A DNA stretch of 64,000 bases, taken from NCBI GenBank assembly GCA_014925825.1, contig JACGCK010000027.1, positions 62,001 to 126,000 of the forward strand, in the 5' to 3' direction. Source of the stretch: Pholiota molesta. Lineage: Eukaryota > Basidiomycota > Agaricomycetes > Agaricales > Strophariaceae. The notes beneath the pieces were generated by a model. That model searched no databases and was not told the DNA's origin. It saw nothing but the letters and a program-made list of their open reading frames with translations. Shown piece after piece: positions 58,246 through 64,000 of the stretch (position 1 is its first letter; each line of letters opens with the position of its first letter). The position numbers and the translations under genes were made by a program.

Positions 58246-59207
58246 TAGTGAAATGCACGGGTAACCCCCGGGTCTCGGAGGTCAGACCCCAACCCTTACC
58301 CACGCAACCCGTACCCGTACAAACGGGTACGGGTTTTGGCGGGTTTGGGTAGCGGGTCCGGCGGGTTTCGGGGGTCTCGAAACCCGCACGGATTGGTGAG
58401 CAGGGGTAAGCTCACTCAAGCATCTGCATACCGCAGAGGCTGCAATTGCAGCACTCATTGTGTATGCAGACGGCTGAGGAGCCGCCCAAGATCTCACGCC
58501 CGCCGCCATTCACTCTCGTGATCCCTCCTGTCCTTGCGCTGACCAATGGTGGCCATTGTCCTCGTCCTCACGGTGACCGCTCTCCTCGCGCTGACCGTCC
58601 TCCTCGCGCTGACCGTCCTCCTTGCGCTGACCATCATCCTCGCGCTTGTCCGTCATCCTCACGCTGACCGTTATCCTCGCGTCGACCGTCGTCCTCGCGC
58701 TTGTATGTCGTCCTCGCTCTGGCTGTCGTCCTCGCGCTGTCTGTCGTCCTCGCGCTGTCTGTCGTCCTCGCGCTGGTCCGTTGACCTCGCGCTTGTACAT
58801 CGTCCCCAAGCTTCTACGTCGTCCGTGCACGGTCCGTTGTCAACTTGTCCTCGTGCTGTCTGTTGATCTCGCGCTTGGCCGTCAGGCTGTGCTCTCTGGC
58901 TGTCGTTCGCACCTTCGGGGCGCTTGGGACGTTTGTGATAGCACGAGAGCCGGCCCACATCCCTCGTTGGAGGGGAGGGGCACGCGGCTGTGACGAAGAG
59001 TGGTTAGAAACCGAAATCAACGAACCAACTTCGTTGATTTCGATTTCAATCTCCGCTTGATTGGATCGGCATTGGGCGGCCGCGCACCCGCCGACCCGCG
59101 GCTACGGGTACGGGTTGAGGCCGGGTGAGGAAAGCCAGACCCCAACCCGTACCCGCCAAACCCCTGGCCAAAACCCGCACGGGTCTTCAAACCCGTGCCA
59201 TACACTA
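58246..59207. mobile_element. Non-autonomous hAT-like element 1 (962 bp)
   Basis: Starts TAGTGAAATGCACGGGT and ends with the imperfect inverse (ACCCGTGCCATACACTA). An 8-bp target duplication CGCGCGCC lies on both sides (58238-58245, 59208-59215). The interior is GC-rich, with ACCCGTACCCG-type motifs at both ends and tandem CTCGCGCTGACCGTCCT-like repeats around 58560-58860. No transposase frame. TAGTG/CACTA ends plus 8-bp duplication fit the hAT superfamily. Confidence 0.8.
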
Positions 59208-59289
59208 CGCGCGCCAGCCTTTCCTTCAGCTTCTTTTCCGCTCTCGCACTCGTGCTGTCCGTGTCCTTGCTTCTTGCAGCGTTTGCAGA

Positions 59290-60196
59290 TAGTGATCTGA
59301 GGTCCGGTCCGGTCCGGTCTTTTGGCCCTAAGTGCCATGGACCGAGACCGCAACCGGTTAACCACGGTTTAAAGACTGCAAAAAACCGCACAAGACCGAC
59401 GTAAACCGGTCTACGTCGGTCTTGTGCGGTTTAGAAACCGCATAAAACCGGTCCTCAACTGGTCCTATTAAAGACTGGTTGAGGACTGGTTGTAGACCGG
59501 TCTATGGGCCAAATTAAAATTGATTTTACCTGTAGAAACTATTTTAATAGTAGAAATTGGACTGCCTGTGCGCATTTGCCCATATCTCAATGAGTTCTTG
59601 GTGGAATATTATGTATAAGGGCTTGTTAGATAGGTATTTTAATGTTATACTTTGACCCTGGTTTGCGAAAGGCTAGCTTTCTTAACCAATGAAACGTTGG
59701 CAAAAGCGTCTTGTTAATAGTGAAGTCAAGTAGAACATATTGATCTTATTATAGCATAATCAGATCTTGTTCAATTAATAAAATTTAAAATACGTTTTGT
59801 AGATATACATGTCGCCTATTTATGCGCAACTTTTTAAAAGGTGCGAACGTTTAATGATTGAATCGCAGGCAAACGCGTTTTTAAGCGCCCAAAATAACGA
59901 TTTGATCGCAAACCATTAATATCTTTGTTATTTCTCACGCTAAAATTATGATTTTGGTATCGTTTAAAAGGTATTTTAGTGCTCTACAACGTCACGAAAA
60001 ATCTTGTTAAAAGACCGGTTGAAACCGGTCCTAACCGGTTTTCGTCGGTCTTTTTGATCTTTAGAATTATGATAGACCGCAGACCGGACCGCGGTTGCGG
60101 TCTTGATCGGTCCAATCTATTTTCGGTCCACTTCGGTTAAGGTCCGGTTTTTTTCCGGTCTTTTTCCAGTCTTGTAACCGGACCTCAGATCACTAA
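59290..60196. mobile_element. Non-autonomous hAT-like element 2 (about 907 bp)
   Basis: Ends TAGTGATCTGAGGTCCGGT and its inverse ACCGGACCTCAGATCACTA, with target duplication TTTGCAGA (59282-59289 and 60197-60204; one extra A at the right border). Both subterminal zones repeat GGTCCGGT/AACCGGTC motifs; the middle is AT-rich. No coding frame. Confidence 0.82.
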
Positions 60197-61094
60197 TTTG
60201 CAGATGTGCTTGTACTTGCAGGAGCTTCCGTCGGGGCAGTAGAACGCATTGAATCGCTTACAGATGTCTGATCCGCGAGCTCGTGATCCGTTGCGAGAAG
60301 TTGATGCCCCTGATCGTCCAACGTCGGACTGGATTCCGTCAGCCGGGATGATAGCCGAGTAGATGTGATCGAACTTGTAGCGGTCGGTGAGGAGGATACT
60401 CTGCCCGCCGCCGACCATGTTGCGGACGGCGGCGTCGTACAAGATGATCTTGCGGTGGGCAGAGGGGGTTTTGGCTGAGAATTCCCGTCCGATGTAGTCG
60501 CCATAGTCCCAGAGTTCGTCTCGTCTGTGAGGGAAGACAAACGCGGTCGCTTTCGCGGCCTCGCGCCAAGCTGCGAACCAGTCTCCGCTGGTCTGAATGC
60601 GTCGGAGTGGCTCAGTGTCGCCGAGGCTGATCGTAGTCGATCCCACGCGTCCAACGTTCTCTTTAGTAGGTGCGACGAGGTGCAGCGCTGAGAACACTTT
60701 GTCGAGGTCGATGGCATTTCCTCGGATGATGTTCTCCCACTCGGAGCTGGGGAAACCGAGCGGCGCAGTCGAGGATTGCTGGATCCATCGTTTGACAGTA
60801 CTGACGTCGTTCCCAAGGAGGCTGAGGATTTGTCTGGTTTCGGTGCAGCTGGGGTCGGAGATTTTCCGGGCGGTAAGTTCCCGCTGGAACCACGGCATGT
60901 CTCGCTCGAATAACTTCTGCTTCTTATTGCTTTCTCCTCCTCCATCGGACTCGTATCCTCCACTCTCATCATCAGATCCTTCGTCGTTTGGTCTTGCTCG
61001 CTTCTTCGACGGGGAAAGATTTTCGAGGAGGGATTCGACTTCCTGATCGACGGCGGTTGTAGGCGCTCGAGGAGGCTCGGGCGCTTGCGCTGCC

Positions 61095-62282
61095 TAAGGC
61101 TGAGCACGGGTGCACCCGCAGGTATACCCGGATCCGACCCGCGGGTATTTTGGCGCCCGAAAGCCATACCTGGACCCGCGAAGATTTCTTCCCACGGATC
61201 ACCCGGATCCGCGGGTCAATTACCTGCGGGTCGCAGGTACCTACAGGTATACCCGTCGTCCGCGGATCCTGACGGGTACTCGCAGGTATACCCGCAGGTA
61301 CCCTCACTCAACCCTCCCTTTATGCGTCTTTGCGCCGCAGGAGCTGCTTTATGAGCAGCTCCTTTGTACACACAGACGGTGCAGGGGCAGGGACAGGGGT
61401 ATCCGACCTGTGGGGCTCGCAAAGCACACGCCGGACACGGTGCGGGGCCGTGGTCGTTGTGTGTGTGTGGGCGCCGCGGCACGATGTCGCGGGTGACGTG
61501 GTACGCGCGGGGTGTACAGGCACCGCGGGGAGATATAGTGGGGGGGGAGCCGTGGTTGTCGTGTCGTGCGCCGCGGGACGACGTGGCGGGCGGTGGAAGT
61601 CGTGTGCGGATGCTGCCGTCGTCGTGTGTGGGCGTCGCGGCACGATGTCGTGTGCGGGCGCCGCGGCACGACGTCGCGAGTGGTGCGGGGCCGCCACGGG
61701 ACGATGGGGCGGGCGGCGCGGGGCCGTTGCTGTTGTGTGCGAGCGCCGCGGCAGGACGTCGCGGACGGGTGACGTGGCACGACGTTGCGGGCGGGCACGT
61801 AGCGAGCGGGGGCGGCTGGCCGTAGCACGTCGTCGGCATGCATGGAGGCTGTGGGTAGGGGTCGTGGTCAGTGGCGAATGATGGCGGAATGCGTAGGGGG
61901 GCGTACCTTGTGGGTCTCCCGCTCCCGGGTCTCCCCTTGCTCTCTCCTCCCCTTCCTTCGTCATTGGTGCGCGGGAGTGCGGTGGGCGCGGTGAACATGG
62001 TTAGTGAGCGTGGGCGATGAGCGCTGAGCGCGGGTGGTAAGCGGGGATGAGATGAGAAATCCCCCCGTTGAATGTTGGTTAAGTCGATTGAAGCGGAGCT
62101 CCAACTTACGGATCGACCCGAAGGTACCCGCAGGTAAACCTGCCGACGCCGAAAGTCATACCTGGATCCGCGCCGACCCGTGGTCACGGGTGACCCGGAT
62201 CCGCGGATCACTGGACCCGCAGGTATTCCCACGGGTATACCTGCGGGTTACCTGTGTGGACCCGCACCCGTGCTCAGCCTTA
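61095..62282. mobile_element. Non-autonomous hAT-like element 3 (1188 bp)
   Basis: Perfect 19-bp inverted ends TAAGGCTGAGCACGGGTGC, then ACCCGCAGGTATACCC-type subterminal repeats in both orientations. Target duplication GCGCTGCC at 61087-61094 and 62283-62290. The interior is a GC-rich array of GCGCCGCGGCACGACGTCG-like repeats that creates long meaningless open frames on both strands. Confidence 0.85.
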
Positions 62283-62741
62283 GCGCTGCCGCTTGACTGT
62301 TGAGTCCGGCGGCGGCATGAGCGCCTCGCCTGGCTGCGTCGTTAGCATGGCACTCAAAGGACTCGATGACTCCGAGGAATTCGGCAAGGGCGGTTTCCTT
62401 TTGAGACTCGTCCACGCCTTCCCTATCCGAGAAGTCCAATCTTGACGTGATGTATGCGATAGTTCGTGCCTTTGAAATTTTCCCTTCTCGAAAATCGGCG
62501 AGTCGTTTGTCAATATCGGCGAGGAGTTCGGTGTTGACTCTCTGCGTAGTTCGACTTCGTCCGTCCCTTCTCCGAGGCTGGACATCCTGAGCAGGAGGCT
62601 CGGGGTTCGGGACGCCCTCGATTCTTGATCCGCCATCACTGGGATTGGCGGGTTCTTCGGTGATGGGAACACTTCGGGCGAAAGAAGCTTCATAACTCAT
62701 TGGTAAAATAAGATTTGAGTGAAACGATGACGAAGTTTAGA

Positions 62742-63091
62742 TGTTTTGAAAATATGATAGCGAGCCTCTGCAAAGGGCGAGTGGAGGAAGGTGGAAGAGA
62801 AAGACAAACCAGTTTACGAGTCAGTTTGTCTTAAATTTTCCTTCCTCTTAGTTGAGTCACATGCCGGACAAAAATAAAGCCGCTGTGAAAGGCTTTCTAT
62901 TAAAGGTGAGGCAGACATTGCTATGAGCGGTGGGCCAGCTCAGCGTGGCCTCTAAATAATATTGCGCGGCAAGGCCAGCGCAATGGGGGGTCATCCACAC
63001 GGCAAGGCCAGTGTGGGGAAAATTCGCATGTGACTACGAGTCTTGGGCGGTCTAATTGGACTAGTGTAAATAATATTCAAACCCGACCAAT
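62742..63091 (-). repeat. Split direct repeat A1
   Basis: 350 bases matching 54695-55044; 5' end of the retroelement on the minus strand. Confidence 0.92.
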
Positions 63092-63221
63092 CTTGATGGA
63101 ATCCATAGCGGCTTTCCTTGATTCATGTAGCAACTTGAAAGGGCACCCTCTCAATATCACATATCTTCGTCATATTCAGCTGTTTCCGTAAATTTTTATG
63201 TCTCCGGTCCTAACATAGACT

Positions 63222-64000
63222 ACAGCATCGATACCCCGTCAAAGGGGATCTACAACTTACAACCTTCCCTTGAACCTGCCGCTGAGCTTGCACAGTTAGC
63301 CCCCAAACCTTCGAGTAGATCTTCCTCAGCTTTCGTGGGCCCGACTTCTCCGACCTTTCCTGCGAATTGTTTAAGCCAGGTGTCGATAGCAACATCGGCA
63401 AATTGACTCTAACAGTAAAACGGCCACACCAACAGGAACGGCACCCACAGCCGCCCAACGACTAGCGAAACAACGACCGAGCACCTATCTCGCGCAAACC
63501 TAAATGCCCACAACCAGAGCTTGCACTTGAATATGCCCGTGTTGCACATAAAGCGCAGGGAGGCCGGGAACGGGAAGAATACTAAGAACGGTATATCTTC
63601 ACGCTGGGAACGTCAATAATACCGACGCTGACAACGGTTCGATCGACATAAATGACGAGCGTGGATTCGTTGACGGTGTTAACGTCGCTCGCAAGCGCGG
63701 CAAGGCAAACATCGTTGACGAAGCTGTCGAGTATGTTCTGGCCTTGAAGAGAAGGGAACGACGCTCGGAAGACAGAGCAAGCTGGAACCATTACTTCAGG
63801 AATCGCTGTCGGTCCTGCTCTGGTTTGCGAATGGGCGAAGGAGCCGCGGCCGACCTTGGCAACGAGAAGCAGTCCTCAAGGACGAATTCGAGAGCAATGG
63901 CCAGAGCAGTGACGAGGATGATGGAGACGACGGCGACGAGGAGGGGTGCAGAAGCACAAACGCCTTAATCCGCGTCTGCTCCGAAGAAAGCAGCGGCTGA
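63222..64000 (+). pseudogene. Second decayed SREBP copy, runs off the window
   Basis: Follows the intact SREBP from about residue 170: IDTPSKG and PSLEPAAELAQ (DTPLKEE, PSLDPAAELAQ), then after a deletion a SSRSSSA-type run, a T-x-TGTAPT piece, RANLNAHNQSL (bHLH helix 1, RTNLNARIQSL), EAGNGKN, GFVDGVNVARKRGKANIVDEAVEYVLALKRRE, and DEDDGDDGDEEG. Frames change repeatedly and the invariant ERRYR is lost. It begins about 130 bases beyond the retroelement edge and still continues at base 64000. Confidence 0.82.

Larger units (their letters stand above)
58225..62700 (-). pseudogene. Retroelement gag split by three insertions
   Basis: The ATG at 62700 lies 42 bases inside repeat A1's inner edge. 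Coding pieces are 62700-62283, 61086-60197, 59281-59208 and 58237-58225. Leaving out the three nested elements and one copy of each 8-bp duplication, they total 1395 nt, exactly 465 codons ending in TAA, with no stop at the joints. So gag was intact when the insertions occurred. The last third has a CCCH-like knuckle (CKRFNAFYCPDGSSCKYKH) and, across the second insertion, a retroviral-type CX2CX4HX4C knuckle (CKRCKKQGHGQHEC). The C-terminus overlaps the pol frame. Confidence 0.8.
54411..63091 (-). mobile_element. Tyrosine-recombinase retrotransposon with split direct repeats
   Basis: Read on the minus strand the order is A1 (63091-62742, 350 bp), gag, RT/RNase H, tyrosine recombinase, B1 (55195-55040, 156 bp), A2 (55044-54695, 350 bp), B2 (54566-54411, 156 bp). 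Copies of A and of B appear essentially identical. This A1-ORFs-B1-A2-B2 arrangement is the split direct repeat structure of Ngaro/PAT-like elements, which integrate through a tyrosine recombinase and make no target duplication. B1 and A2 overlap by CCAAT. Three short DNA elements are nested in it. The pol frames carry indels, so this copy is probably inactive. Confidence 0.88.

Noticed and set aside
61216..62232. Minus-strand open frame of 338 codons and partners in other frames
   Set aside because: Created by GC-rich repeats inside a non-autonomous hAT-like element; several frames are open at once on both strands.
54695..63091. 350-bp direct repeats read as LTRs
   Set aside because: The second repeat pair (156 bp) interleaves to give split direct repeats, and the element encodes a tyrosine recombinase, not a DDE integrase.
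1..64000. CRISPR arrays or bacterial operons
   Set aside because: No regularly spaced repeats of that kind; gene structure is eukaryotic throughout.

Overview
The window reads as nuclear DNA of a mushroom-forming basidiomycete (Agaricomycetes). Genes are split by many introns of about 45-70 nt. The gene families are fungal: a membrane-anchored SREBP-type bHLH factor, a NACHT-TPR NLR, Pmp3, aspartokinase, secreted heme peroxidases, a Plavaka-type transposase and a tyrosine-recombinase retroelement with split direct repeats. I rebuilt exon structures by hand, matching GT-AG (one GC-AG) splice sites, intron phase and family conservation. Most rebuilt genes sum to a whole number of codons.

Layout. 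1-9.9 kb: D-amino-acid oxidase (3' end cut by the window edge), a relic of an NLR 5' exon, a TPMT-like thiol methyltransferase, a broken F-box gene, and a bZIP regulator with several frame breaks. 11.6-13.7 kb: an 8-exon gene for a disordered protein of unknown function. 14.8-25.7 kb: an AT-rich 10.9 kb DNA transposon with matching terminal inverted repeats, an intact 12-exon Plavaka-type transposase (1055 aa) and two further spliced genes of unknown function, all on the minus strand. 26.3-31.4 kb: a tandem duplication of a heme peroxidase gene; the first copy is broken by a 17-bp deletion and the second is intact. 32.9-46.6 kb: a compact core block with Pmp3 and aspartokinase (divergent), a MOV10/SDE3-type RNA helicase, aminopeptidase P (19 exons, one of 7 nt) and SREBP. 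Aminopeptidase P and SREBP share a 194-bp divergent promoter.

46.6-64 kb is accessory. It holds shuffled fragments of the neighbouring SREBP and NLR genes, an intact 1294-aa NLR (predicted helical N-terminus, MLKL-like helical segment, NACHT, about eight near-identical 45-aa TPR units), and an 8.7 kb tyrosine-recombinase retrotransposon. That element's repeats have the A1-ORFs-B1-A2-B2 order. Three different short hAT-like elements with 8-bp target duplications have jumped into its gag gene. A second decayed SREBP copy abuts the element and runs to the window end.

How parts may work together (inference): the transposon appears to be a self-contained three-gene unit. The NLR and the MOV10-like helicase belong to families linked to non-self recognition and to silencing of mobile RNA, and they sit among active and dead mobile elements. 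The repeated appearance of NLR and SREBP fragments suggests this locus keeps spawning partial duplicates.
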